A stretch of DNA of 64,000 nt. Origin: Streptomyces sp. NBC_00289. Its GTDB lineage: Bacteria > Actinomycetota > Actinomycetes > Streptomycetales > Streptomycetaceae. Made by a program: the position numbers and the translations under genes. Positions 35,404-44,839 of this stretch are shown piece after piece. Every line of letters starts with the position of its first letter. The stretch's first letter is position 1. Below the pieces are notes generated by a model. That model had not been told where the DNA came from. It saw only the letters and a list, made by a program, of their open reading frames with translations, and ran no database searches. The stretch is from positions 3,968,001-4,032,000 of the forward strand of contig NZ_CP108046.1 of NCBI RefSeq assembly GCF_041435115.1, given 5' to 3'.

Positions 35404-37736
35404 CGACAGGGCAGTGGTCCAGGGATCTGGCCATGGGGGTCCGGTTCGCCTTCAGCGGCGGACGCGAGGGTTGGGTCAGGGCGCTGCTCACCGCCGTCGG
35501 GGTGGGCCTGGGGGTGGCGCTGCTGCTGCTCACCACCGCGCTCCCCAGCGCGCTGGACGTGCGCGCCCAGCGGGAGGAGGCGCGGCTGGACTACACGTGG
35601 GACTTCACCCCGAGACCCGCGGCCGACAACACCCTCGTCGTCTCCGACGTGGACACGACGTACGGGGAGGAGGACGTCCGCGGCCGGCTGCTCCAACCCG
35701 AGGGGTCGCGGGCACCGCTGCCGCCCGGGCTCGGCACGTTCCCCGCGCCGGGCGACATGGTCGTCTCCCCGGCGCTGAAGGAGCTGCTCGCCTCCGACGC
35801 CGGCGAACTGCTGCGGCAGCGACTGCCGTACCGGATCACCGGGACCATCGGGGAGCGCGGCCTGATCGGCTCGCAGGAGCTCGCCTACTACGCGGGCGCC
35901 GCAGACCTCGCGAGCCGGATCGACCCGCCCAACGTGGCCCGCATCAGCGAGTTCGGCAACCCGAACCCCAGCCCGCAGAGCACCGACCCGGTACTGGTCC
36001 TGCTCATCCTGGTGGTGTTCGTGGTGCTGCTGATGCCGGTCGGCGTGTTCATCGCCGCGGCCGTGCGTTTCGGCGGCGAGCGGCGCGACCGGCGGCTGGC
36101 GGCGCTGCGGCTGGTCGGCTCCGACAGCCGGATGGTCCGGCGGATCGCGGCCGGCGAGGCGGCCGCGGGCGCGGCGCTCGGCCTGCTCTTCGGCACGGTG
36201 TTCTTCCTGATCGGCCGTGAGATCGCGGGCTCCCTCCAGGCGTTCGGGGTCAGCGTGTTCCCGAGCTACCTCAACCCCTCGCCCGCCCTGGCCGCGCTGG
36301 TCGCGGTCACCGTCCCCGCAGCGGCGGTGCTGGTCACCCTGTTCGCGCTGCGCGGTGTGGTCATCGAACCGCTCGGCGTGGTGCGTACGGCGAGGCCGGC
36401 GCGGCGCCGGCTGTGGTGGCGGCTGCTGCTGCCGGTGGCCGGGCTCGCGATGCTCTACCCGATGTTCGGGCAGGGCCGCGACGACGGGGCGTTCAACGAG
36501 TACCTGGTGACCGGCGGCGTCCTGCTCCTGCTGGTCGGCGTCACCGCGCTGCTGCCCTGGGCCGTCGAGGCGGTGGTCGCCCGGCTGGGCGCGGGCGGCC
36601 TGGCCTGGCAACTGGCCGTCCGCAGGCTCCAGTTGAGCAGCGGCACGGCGGCCCGCATGGTCAACGGCATCGCCGTGGCGGTGGCCGGCGCGATCGCGCT
36701 GCAGATGCTGTTCGCCGGAGTGGAGTCGGACTACACGAAGGCGAGCTCGAACAACCTGACCCGGGCACAGATGCAGGTGTCGGTGCCCAGCGGGGTGTCC
36801 ATGGCGAAGGTGGCCGGGGACATGGGCGAGACCAAGGGCGTTCGACGGGTGGTGGCGCTGTCCGAGGGCTCCCTGGGCGACCGGCGCAAGGACCCCGAAC
36901 TGTCCGCCTCGGTCACCGTGGGCGACTGCGCGGCCCTGCGTGAGGTGGCGACGCTGCCGACGTGCCACGAGGGTGACGCCTTCGTCGTCGAGGGCGCCCC
37001 GGACGACACGGACACCTCGAAGCTGCTGAAGACCGGCCGGACGCCGTACTTCGACCCGTCCTACACCGGCGACGCCGAGCGGAACGCGGAGATCGCCTGG
37101 CCGCTGCCGAAGGACCTGAAGCGGGTGCGGCCCCGCGAGGACCCGACCGGGAACGAGCGCGGCGGCCTCCTGATCACCTCGGGGGTCCTGTCCGCGAAGG
37201 CCATGGCGACGATGCGCGGGGAGGTCTACCTCTCCCTCGACCCGGTCGTCCCGCACGCCAACGAGTACGTGCGCAACACGGCGGCCCGCATCGACCCGCT
37301 GATCGATCCGACGACGTGGTCGGCCACCGAGCGGTCCCAGCGGTTCACCTCCATCCGCACCGGCCTGTTCGTCGGCGCCGCCTGTGTGCTGGCGCTGATC
37401 GGCGCGAGCCTGCTGGTCTCCCAGCTGGAGCAGTTGCGGGACCGCAAGAAGCTGCTGTCGGCGCTGGTCGCCTTCGGCACCCGGCGCCGGACGCTGAGCC
37501 TCTCGGTGCTGTGGCAGACGGCGATCCCGGTCGCGCTGGGCCTGCTGCTCGCGGGGGCGGTCGGGCTGACGCTGGGGGCGGTGCTGCTGAAGATGACGGC
37601 CACCACGGTGAGCGTGGACTGGGCCAGCGTGCTGGCGATGGCCGGCTTCGGCGCCGCCGTCGTCCTGCTGGTGACGCTGCTCAGCCTGCCGCCGCTGCTG
37701 CGGCTGATGCGGCCGGACGGGCTGCGCACCGAGTGA
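35400..37736 (+). CDS. FtsX-family ABC permease
   Basis: 778 residues with two FtsX-like units: a first membrane helix near residue 25 with a large outer domain, then membrane clusters near 205-350, 360-420 and 640-770. It is the long duplicated permease that pairs with LolD/MacB-type ATPases. It acts with the preceding ATPase under PadR control. I chose the ATG at 35400 because it overlaps the ATPase stop; the upstream frame is the shadow of that gene. Confidence 0.9.
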   Translation: MTTGQWSRDLAMGVRFAFSGGREGWVRALLTAVGVGLGVALLLLTTALPSALDVRAQREEARLDYTWDFTPRPAADNTLVVSDVDTTYGEEDVRGRLLQPEGSRAPLPPGLGTFPAPGDMVVSPALKELLASDAGELLRQRLPYRITGTIGERGLIGSQELAYYAGAADLASRIDPPNVARISEFGNPNPSPQSTDPVLVLLILVVFVVLLMPVGVFIAAAVRFGGERRDRRLAALRLVGSDSRMVRRIAAGEAAAGAALGLLFGTVFFLIGREIAGSLQAFGVSVFPSYLNPSPALAALVAVTVPAAAVLVTLFALRGVVIEPLGVVRTARPARRRLWWRLLLPVAGLAMLYPMFGQGRDDGAFNEYLVTGGVLLLLVGVTALLPWAVEAVVARLGAGGLAWQLAVRRLQLSSGTAARMVNGIAVAVAGAIALQMLFAGVESDYTKASSNNLTRAQMQVSVPSGVSMAKVAGDMGETKGVRRVVALSEGSLGDRRKDPELSASVTVGDCAALREVATLPTCHEGDAFVVEGAPDDTDTSKLLKTGRTPYFDPSYTGDAERNAEIAWPLPKDLKRVRPREDPTGNERGGLLITSGVLSAKAMATMRGEVYLSLDPVVPHANEYVRNTAARIDPLIDPTTWSATERSQRFTSIRTGLFVGAACVLALIGASLLVSQLEQLRDRKKLLSALVAFGTRRRTLSLSVLWQTAIPVALGLLLAGAVGLTLGAVLLKMTATTVSVDWASVLAMAGFGAAVVLLVTLLSLPPLLRLMRPDGLRTE

Positions 37737-37742
37737 GCCGTC

Positions 37743-37779
37743 GGCCCCTCCCCTCCCCCCGCCGGGGAAGGGAGGGGCC
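37743..37779. terminator. Terminator between the FtsX permease and roadblock locus
   Basis: GGCCCCTCCC and GGGAGGGGCC arms with further internal C/G pairing, between converging genes. Confidence 0.75.
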
Positions 37780-37788
37780 TCGGCGTGC

Positions 37789-38217
37789 TCAGAGGCTGTA
37801 CTCCCGGACCACGCGCCGCACCTGGGCGAAGAGCATGCCCACGTTCACCGACTTGCGGCAGACGACGACGGCCACGACGTCCTGCTGGTCGTTCATCCGC
37901 ACGAACAGATGCGTCAGGTTCTCGCTGTTGACGAGGATCTCCTGGAAGAAGTGGTTGTCGCTGGCAACCCCGCGGCGCTCCTTGAAGACGTCCTCGATCA
38001 TCACGACCGTACGGCCCTGGAACAGGTCGAGGGTCGCGCCCGCCAACAGGTCCAGGACCTCCGGCGGATGGTTGTCGACGGTCTCGTACGACAGCAGCAT
38101 GCCGGTGGACATGTCGACCGCGCCCGAGGCCACGCAGTCGGGGGCATCGGCTCGCAGGGCTTTGACCAGGCCCATCACCTGATCTGAGAAACCGGGGGAC
38201 ATTCGCTTCGTCGCCAT
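37789..38217 (-). CDS. Conserved protein of a roadblock-type gene trio
   Basis: A 142-residue cytosolic protein with an alternating strand/helix pattern like a roadblock/profilin-type sensor fold (VASGAVDMSTGMLLSYETVD, FFQEILVNSENLTHLFVRMN, DVVAVVVCRKSVNVGMLFAQ). It is the last of three co-directional genes, 4 nt after the roadblock gene. Related clusters are known with small GTPases or conservons in streptomycetes. The exact function is not recognised. Confidence 0.7.
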   Translation of the reverse strand: MATKRMSPGFSDQVMGLVKALRADAPDCVASGAVDMSTGMLLSYETVDNHPPEVLDLLAGATLDLFQGRTVVMIEDVFKERRGVASDNHFFQEILVNSENLTHLFVRMNDQQDVVAVVVCRKSVNVGMLFAQVRRVVREYSL

Positions 38218-38221
38218 CCCT

Positions 38222-38608
38222 TCACACTCCTTCCGTGGCCTTCTCGGTGAGGATCGCGTCGATGCGGTCCAAGGCCGGCTGACTCGCCGTATGCAGGCGC
38301 TCCACGTCCATCCCCTCGTCCCCCAGCACCACCATCAGCGCGGTGTCGCCGACCGCGTAGAAGGCGGCGCACCCGTGGCTGCCGTACGCCACGGTCCGGC
38401 GCAGGGCACCGCGCGAGGTCGCCTCGGAGGTACGGCGGGCGAGGCCGAGCCCGGCCGCGGCGAGGGCGGCGAGGCCCTCCGGGTCGATCGAGTCGGCGGT
38501 GTCGGCGGCGATGAGCAGTCCGTCGGCGGCCGCGACGGCCGTGTCGGTGATTCCGGTGACCTGCTCCCGCAGACCGCGCATTTCCCGCGCCAGGGCTTTG
38601 TGGTCCAT
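38222..38608 (-). CDS. Roadblock/LC7-domain protein
   Basis: A 128-residue roadblock/LC7 protein. The fold's first strands read VTGITDTAVAAADGLLIAADTADSIDPEGLAAL and the core continues GLARRTSEATSRGALRRTVAYG, AAFYAVGDTALMVVLGDEGM (shown in parts). Such domains dimerise and regulate Ras-like GTPases (MglB-like). Sits between its two companions, likely co-transcribed. Confidence 0.85.
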   Translation of the reverse strand: MDHKALAREMRGLREQVTGITDTAVAAADGLLIAADTADSIDPEGLAALAAAGLGLARRTSEATSRGALRRTVAYGSHGCAAFYAVGDTALMVVLGDEGMDVERLHTASQPALDRIDAILTEKATEGV

Positions 38609-38650
38609 ACAGTCAACTTCCCTGTTCCTGTTCGTTTCCGATCGGCATGG

Positions 38651-39511
38651 TTATTTCGGAGCTCCGTTCCGAAGGCGGAAGAATCCGCCGGGTTTCCGGC
38701 GGGGCAACGGTGCGGGGGTCGTCGGGGGCTGCGGGGACGGACGCGGCTCCGGGAGTTCCGGCTTCCGGTGGTGCACGCCCTGGCCCTCGGGAATGGCCCG
38801 GACCGGGATCGGCGGGGGCGCCAGGGCGCACACCAGGAGTCCCTCGCCGAGCATCCGGGCGACCTCGACGGTGACCGTGTAGACCCCGCGCCCGGTACGG
38901 AAGGCGAGATCTCGGGCGGTACGGCGGCCGTCGGCGTGGGCGAGCAGTTCCTGCCGGAGTCCGGTGAGCGTGCCGACGGGCGCCGGGGCGGGGAGGGGCC
39001 GTTCACGGTCCGGTCGTACGGGCTGGGGCAGGGCGAGGATGGCGGACAGTTTGCGGGCCGCGTCCTGAAGCACCCGGGCGGCCGGTTCACCCACGGCGAG
39101 CTGCGTGAACGGCTCGTCGCCGGGCAGCCGTTCGCAGTCCCGCACCCGGCCCGCGACGATCGCGAAGGCCGCGTCGTGCAGCGCCATCGCGCAGACCACC
39201 CTGAGCTGAGCGGCCCCCGCGTACCCGTGGGTGATCAGCCCGGCCGCGGGCCAGCGCAAGCCGCCGGACTCCCGGACCAGACCGGCCCACTGCTCGCCGC
39301 TGACCCGGCCGGAGCGCAGCAGCAGCGCCTCGGGCCCCGGCGCGCCGGGACTCTCGACCGCGACCACGAGACCACCGCGCAGATGGAAGGTGCCGCCGGG
39401 CTCCCCCGAGACCCGCAGTTCCCCGGTGAACCCCTCACGCCCGCAGGCGATCAGGGTCGGCGCCAGCAAGTCCTGGCCGATCCGGTCGAGGGGATCGCGA
39501 ATGCCCGACAT
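38651..39511 (-). CDS. DUF4388/PATAN-like regulator with winged-helix-like C-terminus
   Basis: 286 residues. The first half resembles the PATAN/DUF4388 pattern (GFTGELRVSGEPGGTFHLRGG, LVVAVESPGAPGPEALLL), often found in gliding and signalling proteins. The second half has a winged-helix-like stretch (LTGLRQELLAHADGRRTARDL, AFRTGRGVYTVTVEVARMLGEG). The tail is Pro-rich. I chose the ATG at 39511 because AAGGGGAG precedes it; an ATG eight codons upstream lacks such a site. First gene of the trio. Domain calls are moderate. Confidence 0.7.
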   Translation of the reverse strand: MSGIRDPLDRIGQDLLAPTLIACGREGFTGELRVSGEPGGTFHLRGGLVVAVESPGAPGPEALLLRSGRVSGEQWAGLVRESGGLRWPAAGLITHGYAGAAQLRVVCAMALHDAAFAIVAGRVRDCERLPGDEPFTQLAVGEPAARVLQDAARKLSAILALPQPVRPDRERPLPAPAPVGTLTGLRQELLAHADGRRTARDLAFRTGRGVYTVTVEVARMLGEGLLVCALAPPPIPVRAIPEGQGVHHRKPELPEPRPSPQPPTTPAPLPRRKPGGFFRLRNGAPK

Positions 39512-39819
39512 CACTCCCCTTGGCCCATCGCACATACGCCTGACGCGTAACGCTGAGGAGGGAATGTGTATCAGCCCCCGCGCATATTCCGAGCGAAGTC
39601 TCGTTACCTGGCGCAGGCTGACGGAAGTTGAAATCCAGGGTCACCCGAAGAGCTTTGTTCGGCGCTCATTTGAACGATCGGGGAAGCTTTTCGTCGGCCT
39701 TCTCGAGCACCCGTACGGCCCGCGTGCGCGGGGCCTCGCACAGCGCGGCCCACGGTTGCTGTGCCAGGATCTGGGCACCGAGGGCGAGGACCGTGACGCG
39801 AAGGAGGCCGTGACCCGAG
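39512..39819. other. Intergenic region upstream of ahpD
   Basis: About 300 nt between the divergent roadblock trio and ahpD. The first half is noticeably less GC-rich than its surroundings, as expected for promoters. A frame starting at 39564 with GAGGAGGG has no family similarity and runs on out of frame through ahpD, so I do not call it a gene. No ahpC sequence is present. Confidence 0.6.
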
Positions 39820-40353
39820 ATGTCGCTGGATGCCCTGAAGTCCGCCCTACCGGACTACGCCAAGGATCTGAGGCGCAACCTGACCTCGGTCGTCGACGAC
39901 TCCGAACTGCCCGCGCAACGGCTGTGGGGCACGGTGCTGGCGACCGCGATCGCCGCGCGCTCGCCGATCACGCTGCGCGAGCTGGCGCCGGAGGCGAGGG
40001 CGAACCTGTCGCCGGAGGCCTTCACGGCCGCCAAGACCGCGGCCGCCATGATGGCGATGACCAACGTCTTCCACCGCACCCGCCACCTCCTGTCGGACCC
40101 CGAGTACGGCACGCTGCGGGCCGGTCTGCGGATGAACGTCCTCAACAACCCCGGCGTCGACAGGGTCGACTTCGAGCTGTGGTCGTTCGCCGTGTCCGCC
40201 GTCAACGGCTGCGGCCTGTGCCTCGACTCCCACGAGCGCGTGCTCCGCAGGGCGGGCATCGGCCGGGAGGTGATCCAGGAGGCCTTCAAGATCGCCTCGG
40301 TGATCCAGGCGGTCGGCACGACGCTGGAGGCGGAAGCGGTTCTGGGGGAGTGA
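39820..40353 (+). CDS. ahpD: Alkylhydroperoxidase AhpD
   Basis: A 177-residue AhpD protein with the redox motif CGLCLDSHE (residues near 130-138), which supplies the catalytic disulfide and histidine. In actinobacteria AhpD recycles the peroxiredoxin AhpC using lipoamide-linked electrons, and the two genes are normally adjacent. Here no ahpC precedes it. GAAGGAGG lies upstream of the ATG. A clear terminator follows. Confidence 0.94.
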   Translation: MSLDALKSALPDYAKDLRRNLTSVVDDSELPAQRLWGTVLATAIAARSPITLRELAPEARANLSPEAFTAAKTAAAMMAMTNVFHRTRHLLSDPEYGTLRAGLRMNVLNNPGVDRVDFELWSFAVSAVNGCGLCLDSHERVLRRAGIGREVIQEAFKIASVIQAVGTTLEAEAVLGE

Positions 40354-40368
40354 CCCGGGTCGTACCGA

Positions 40369-40410
40369 GGGGTCCCGTCCACCTGCGGGTGGACGGGACC
40401 CCGTTGTTCT
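40369..40410 (+). terminator. Terminator of ahpD
   Basis: Stem GGGGTCCCGTCCACC with its complement (40388-40402) around TGCG, followed by GTTGTTCTT. Confidence 0.88.
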
Positions 40411-40415
40411 TCCCG

Positions 40416-40555
40416 CGTCCGCTTCGGCCCGCTCTCCTGCGTTCGCTTCGGACCGCTCCCCTGCGTTCGCTTCGGACCGCTCCCCTGCGTTCGCTTCGGA
40501 CCGCTCCCCTGCGTTCGCTTCGGACCGCTCCCCTGCGTTCGGTTCGGACCGCGAC
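40416..40555. repeat. 24-bp tandem repeat (four perfect and two degenerate copies)
   Basis: The unit begins CGTTCGCTTCGGACCGCT and is 24 bp long. Perfect copies start at 40440, 40464, 40488 and 40512. A diverged copy precedes them (40416) and a partial one follows (40536). It fills the space between the convergent ahpD and permease genes and abuts the permease stop. Unit length is a multiple of three but it lies outside both genes. Confidence 0.9.
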
Positions 40556-40558
40556 GGT

Positions 40559-41935
40559 CTACGACGGCTCGGGCGGCCGCGCGGGCGCCGTCGGCTTCGT
40601 CAGCTGCGCCGACTTCGCCGGCTGCGGGTCAGGTGGCGGGGCGGCGGCCGTCTGCGCGGGCGCCGAGTCCACCGCCGTGGCGCCGTGCGGCTTCGGTGAG
40701 TACCTGAGCGCCGACTCCCGCGAGTACGTCCGCAGATAGCCCACCACCGTGTTGGTCACGGCGACCAGGGGCACCGCCACCACCGCGCCGCCGATGCCGG
40801 CGACCATGCCGCCCGCCGCCACCGACAGGACCACCGCCAGCGGGTGCACCCGTACGGCCCGGCCGAGGATGAACGGCTGGAGGATGTGGCCCTCGATCTG
40901 CTGCACGGCCAGCACGACCACCAGGGTCATGACCGCGGTGAACACACCCTGGGTGACCAGGGCCACCACCACCGCCAGCGCACCCGAGACCACCGCGCCG
41001 ACCAGCGGGATGAACGCGAACAGGAAGATGAACACGGCCAGCGGGACGGCCATCGGGACGTCCAGGAAGTAGATGCCCAGACCGATGAAGATCGCGTCGA
41101 TCAGCGCCACCACCACCGTGCCGCGGACGTACGCCGTCAGCGTGCGCCAGGCCCGCGGACCCGCCCCCGCGACACCCGGCCGGGCCGCCGCGGGCACCAG
41201 CTTCAGCGTCCACTCCCAGATACGCCGGCCGTCGTAGAGCAGGAAGAGGGTCGAGAAGATCGTCAGGAGGATGCCCGTGAGGGCCTCCACCACGACCGTC
41301 ACGCCTTCCAGGCCCACCGACGTGATGGCGTCCGTGTTCGAACCGATCGCCTCGCGCAGGTTCTTGGCGATCTCGTTGATCTGCTTGTCCGTGACGTGGA
41401 AGGGGCTGTTCAGCAGCCACTTGCGCAGTTCGTCGATGCCGTCCTGGACCTGGTCCGAGAGGTTGTCGATGTTCTCCGCGACCTGCCAGGTCACGAACCA
41501 GCCGATCAGCCCCATGACGACGAAACCGAGAATCGCGGTCAGCACCGTGGCCAGGCTGCGCGGGAAGCCGAGCCGCCGCAGCCGCGCCACCGTCGGCTGC
41601 AGCAACGCCGTGATCAGCAGCGCGGCCACGAAGGCGAAGACCACCAGTTGCACGGCGCTGATGACCCGCATCAGCACCCAGAGCGTGCCCGCCAGCACCA
41701 GCAGCCGCCAGCCGGCCTCGGCCGCGACGCGCATGCCCCACGGCACCGCCTGGGCGGGGTCAGGCCGGGCCTCGACCACGGTCACATGGTCGGGAAGGGC
41801 CGCCTCCTCGGTGGGTGGGGGCGCCTTGTCCTCGACGTCGTCCCGCTCCGCCTCGGCGCGACGCTCGTCCAACCTCTCACCCATCTCGGTCAGTCCGGCG
41901 CCGATCCGGCCGAGCCACCCTGGCACTCGCGACAT
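40559..41935 (-). CDS. AI-2E family transporter (PerM-like)
   Basis: 458-residue membrane protein. The core has the family layout: a pair of helices near residues 75-130 (LLVLAGTLWVLMRVISAVQLVVF region), a helix near 145-165, a long extracytoplasmic helical stretch, then five helices (about 225-400) including VPLAVFIFLFAFIPLVGAVV and QQIEGHILQPFILGRAV. The latter matches the EGxxLxPxxxG signature of the family. Transports unknown small molecules. Pro/Ala-rich tails at both ends. I chose the ATG at 41935 because GGAAGAGGA precedes it. Confidence 0.88.
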   Translation of the reverse strand: MSRVPGWLGRIGAGLTEMGERLDERRAEAERDDVEDKAPPPTEEAALPDHVTVVEARPDPAQAVPWGMRVAAEAGWRLLVLAGTLWVLMRVISAVQLVVFAFVAALLITALLQPTVARLRRLGFPRSLATVLTAILGFVVMGLIGWFVTWQVAENIDNLSDQVQDGIDELRKWLLNSPFHVTDKQINEIAKNLREAIGSNTDAITSVGLEGVTVVVEALTGILLTIFSTLFLLYDGRRIWEWTLKLVPAAARPGVAGAGPRAWRTLTAYVRGTVVVALIDAIFIGLGIYFLDVPMAVPLAVFIFLFAFIPLVGAVVSGALAVVVALVTQGVFTAVMTLVVVLAVQQIEGHILQPFILGRAVRVHPLAVVLSVAAGGMVAGIGGAVVAVPLVAVTNTVVGYLRTYSRESALRYSPKPHGATAVDSAPAQTAAAPPPDPQPAKSAQLTKPTAPARPPEPS

Positions 41936-42004
41936 GATCCGTCCTCTTCCCCCGTCTCTCCCCACCACTCCCCCTGGAGTCGTCGCGTCGACCGTACATG
42001 GCCA

Positions 42005-42035
42005 AAGCCCCTCCCCCTAGGACGGGGAGGGGCTT
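42005..42035 (-). terminator. Terminator of the transglycosylase gene
   Basis: AAGCCCCTCCCC and GGGGAGGGGCTT around a seven-base loop, 35 nt after the transglycosylase stop on the minus strand. Confidence 0.8.
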
Positions 42036-42069
42036 CGCGAGGTTGAGCGGGGACCGGGGTCCGGGAGGC

Positions 42070-42765
42070 CTAGTAGAAGTTGTTGGCCTGCCAGAACGAC
42101 CAGGCGTCACAGGGGCTGCCGTACCGCTCGTTCATGTAGTTCAGGCCCCACTTGATCTGGGTGGCCGGGTTGGTCTGCCAGTCCGCGCCGACGGACGACA
42201 TCTTGGAACCCGGCAGCGCCTGGACGAGACCGTAGGCACCGGAGGAGGCGTTGACGGCCTTGTAGTTCCAGGTGGACTCGTGGTCCACGATGTTGCTGAA
42301 GCACTGGAACTGGCCGCTTCCCACGATCTGCCGCGCCATGGCCTGGACCTGGGCGACCGTGTAGGAGCTCTGGACCGGGAAGCTGGCGGAGCTGCGGCTG
42401 GCCGCGGCCTTCGTCTCGGCACGCTCCTTGGCGGCCTGGGCGGCGGCCTTGGCAGCCTTCTCGGCAGCGTCCTTCTTGTCGATCGCAGTCTGCGCGGCTG
42501 CCTTTCGGGCCGCCTCTTCGGCGTCCTTCTTGGCGCTGGCGTCTGCGGCGATGGCCTGGACGTTGGCCTGCTGCGTCAGGGACGCGGTCTGCACCTGGGC
42601 CTGCTGACCCGCGGGCATGTCCGCGAGGAGCGTCAGGTCGGTTGCCGTCGCCTCGGCGTCGTTGGGCTGAGCGGTGCTGCCCGAGGCAACTCCGACGACG
42701 CTACCGACAGCGGTGACCGCGGTGGCCGAGGCCACTGCGAATCCCCGGACCGAAATCCGGCTCAC
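42070..42765 (-). CDS. Secreted lytic transglycosylase (SLT-like domain)
   Basis: 231 residues. Signal peptide (SRISVRGFAVASATAVTAVG, cleavage expected after GSTA), a coiled-coil Ala/Lys/Glu-rich spacer (about residues 70-140), then a C-terminal SLT/RPF-like domain: MARQIVGSGQFQCFSNIVDHES with the catalytic glutamate in HES, STWNYKAVNASSGAYGLVQAL and CDAWSFWQANNFY. Cuts peptidoglycan glycan strands outside the cell. I chose the GTG at 42765 because GGAAGGA lies just upstream; the upstream ATG at 42783 has no site. Confidence 0.88.
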   Translation of the reverse strand: MSRISVRGFAVASATAVTAVGSVVGVASGSTAQPNDAEATATDLTLLADMPAGQQAQVQTASLTQQANVQAIAADASAKKDAEEAARKAAAQTAIDKKDAAEKAAKAAAQAAKERAETKAAASRSSASFPVQSSYTVAQVQAMARQIVGSGQFQCFSNIVDHESTWNYKAVNASSGAYGLVQALPGSKMSSVGADWQTNPATQIKWGLNYMNERYGSPCDAWSFWQANNFY

Positions 42766-43185
42766 ACGGTTTCCTTCCAGCATCGTCCGCTTCGGTGACC
42801 CTGGCGGACGCAATCGTGCCCCCTGACGCTGGCCTCCCACCTAAGGGTCACGGGAGGCACGGGCCCGGTGGGCAACTCCCCCTGGGGGAGCACCGCGTGG
42901 TGCACGGGCGGCATACGACGACGCTATGGAGTTGGCCGTGGTGTTTCTGTGGTGCCGTACCGCTGGGGGTACAGGTGTGTCGTATGCGGGGCCTGACAGG
43001 AGTGAGACTCTGCCGTAACCCGACGCCGCAAGGCAATTCTGAGTTGCGTGTGAAAGCTCACATCCCGTTTGCCCCAGGGGATTTCACGAAAGGCCCGCAC
43101 ACGCCGACGCCGCCCGGCTAGGCTCTTGGCCTTTTCGCCGGGCGGCGCCAACAAACGGGCTGCTACACCGAGTTGAGCTTGCGGA
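42766..43185. other. Upstream region of the transglycosylase gene
   Basis: About 420 nt between the PhoH-like gene stop and the transglycosylase start. The palindrome TGTGAGCTTTCACA (about 43048-43065 with flanking bases) could bind a CRP-like or other regulator. I looked for the conserved blocks of the cyclic-di-AMP riboswitch that precedes many Streptomyces cell-wall hydrolase genes and did not find them. No gene seen. Confidence 0.5.
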
Positions 43186-44508
43186 TCAGATGTGGCCGTC
43201 CTCCAGCATTTCGGTCACAAGTGCCGCGATCTGGGACCTCTCGGACCGTGTCAGCGTGACGTGGGCGAAGAGCGGATGCCCCTTCAGTTTCTCCACGACG
43301 GCAACGACACCGTCGTATCGCCCGACCCGCAGATTGTCCCTTTGCGCCACATCGTGGGTCAGAACGACCCGCGAATTCGCGCCGATCCGGGACAGAACGG
43401 TGAGAAGCACATTCCGCTCGAGGGACTGGGCCTCGTCCACGATCACGAAGGCGTCGTGCAGCGACCGCCCCCGGATGTGGGTGAGCGGGAGCACTTCCAG
43501 CATCCCCCGCGCGGTGACCTCTTCGATGACCTCGCGGCTGGTGACCGCGGACAGCGTGTCGAAGACCGCCTGCGCCCAGGGGCTCATCTTCTCGGACTCG
43601 GAGCCCGGCAGATAGCCCAGCTCCTGCCCGCCCACCGCGTACAGCGGCCGGAAGACCATCACCTTCTGGTGCTGTCGGCGCTCCAGGACCGCCTCCAGAC
43701 CGGCGCACAGCGCGAGCGCCGACTTGCCGGTGCCGGCCCGGCCGCCCATCGACACGATGCCGATGTCCGGATCGAGCAGGATGTCCAGCGCGATGCGCTG
43801 CTCGGCGCTGCGGCCCTTGATGCCGAACGCCTCGCGATCGCCGCGCACCAGACGGACGTTGCCCTCGGCCGTGACCCGCCCCAGCGCCTTGCCCCGCTCC
43901 GACTGGATCGTCAGGCCGGTGTGCACGGGGAGTTCGGAGGCTTCGGGCACATAGGCGTGCCCCTCCTCGAAGAGGCTGTCCACCTGCTCCCCGGCCAGGG
44001 TCAGTTCGGACATTCCGGTCCAGCCGGACGAGCCCGTGATGGCGAGCTCCGCGCGGTACTCCTCGGCGAGGAGACCGACCGAGGACGCCTTGATCCTGAG
44101 CGGGAGGTCCTTCGACACGACCGTGACGTCGTACCCCTCGGCCTGCAGGTTGCGGGCGACCGCGAGGATGCGGGAGTCGTTGTCCCCCAGGCGGTAGCCG
44201 CTGGGCAGCACGCTGGGGTCCGAGTGGTTGAGCTCGACACGGACGGTCCCGCCGAGTTCCCCGATCGGGATGGGGGCGTCGAGGCGACCGTGCCGGACCC
44301 GGAACTCGTCGAGCAGGCGCAGGGCCTGCCGGGCGAAGTAGCCGAGCTCGGGATGGTGCCGCTTGGCCTCCAGCTCCGTGACCACGACGATGGGGAGCAC
44401 GACTTCGTGCTCGTCGAAGCGGTTCAGGGCGTTCGGGTCGGCCAGCAGAACGCTGGTGTCGAGAACATAGGTGCGCCGGTCTGGCATACGGCGCTTTGTG
44501 CTGGTCAC
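43186..44508 (-). CDS. PIN-PhoH ATPase (PhoH2-like ribonuclease/helicase)
   Basis: 440 residues. An N-terminal PIN domain ([54 protein letters not shown]) is fused to a C-terminal PhoH P-loop ATPase with Walker [13 protein letters not shown] and Walker [13 protein letters not shown]. PhoH2 proteins are RNA helicases and ribonucleases. The start is either the GTG at 44508 ([12 protein letters not shown]) or the ATG at 44487; neither has a clear ribosome-binding site, and I favour the longer form because related proteins begin this way. Confidence 0.9.
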   Translation of the reverse strand: MTSTKRRMPDRRTYVLDTSVLLADPNALNRFDEHEVVLPIVVVTELEAKRHHPELGYFARQALRLLDEFRVRHGRLDAPIPIGELGGTVRVELNHSDPSVLPSGYRLGDNDSRILAVARNLQAEGYDVTVVSKDLPLRIKASSVGLLAEEYRAELAITGSSGWTGMSELTLAGEQVDSLFEEGHAYVPEASELPVHTGLTIQSERGKALGRVTAEGNVRLVRGDREAFGIKGRSAEQRIALDILLDPDIGIVSMGGRAGTGKSALALCAGLEAVLERRQHQKVMVFRPLYAVGGQELGYLPGSESEKMSPWAQAVFDTLSAVTSREVIEEVTARGMLEVLPLTHIRGRSLHDAFVIVDEAQSLERNVLLTVLSRIGANSRVVLTHDVAQRDNLRVGRYDGVVAVVEKLKGHPLFAHVTLTRSERSQIAALVTEMLEDGHI

Positions 44509-44839
44509 CACGGAAGGACGTACCCCCTCGGATGAGGTCGGGGAGCGACGGAGTGGAGCTGGACCGGTCGTCGGCCGCGATGCGCGGGCCGGGGACCGGC
44601 CCTCCACTGCTTCTTCCGTGCTGTGACCGCACGGCAGAGCTGGTGCAAAGGGCCTCCCGGGCGGACGGCCCCGTGCCGTCCGCTGAGATCCGACACCCGT
44701 GGTTCGGGCATCGACCTGCTTGGCTTATGCCCTCGAACATGCGCCGCCATGCCAGGGCATATGACGGCGCTCCGGTGAACTCCTTGTTACTTCCGTCCCG
44801 AGCGGGGCAAACGTTGCCCCCTTCGAGGGAATTTGTACG
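44509..44839. other. Intergenic region between uppS-family gene and PhoH-like gene
   Basis: About 330 nt with no gene seen. An imperfect inverted repeat at 44741-44770 (GCGCCGCCATGCC with GGCATATGACGGCGC) may terminate the prenyltransferase transcript. The rest should hold the promoter of the PhoH-like gene. Confidence 0.45.

Noticed and set aside
39564..39820. Small gene or ahpC remnant before ahpD, starting with ATG after GAGGAGGG
   Set aside because: The frame runs past the ahpD start in the wrong phase and shows no peroxiredoxin sequence.
40416..40555. CRISPR array
   Set aside because: The repeats are contiguous with no spacers and no cas genes are nearby.
42766..43162. Cyclic-di-AMP riboswitch before the secreted transglycosylase
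   Set aside because: The conserved blocks (such as GTCAGCTAAC) are absent.
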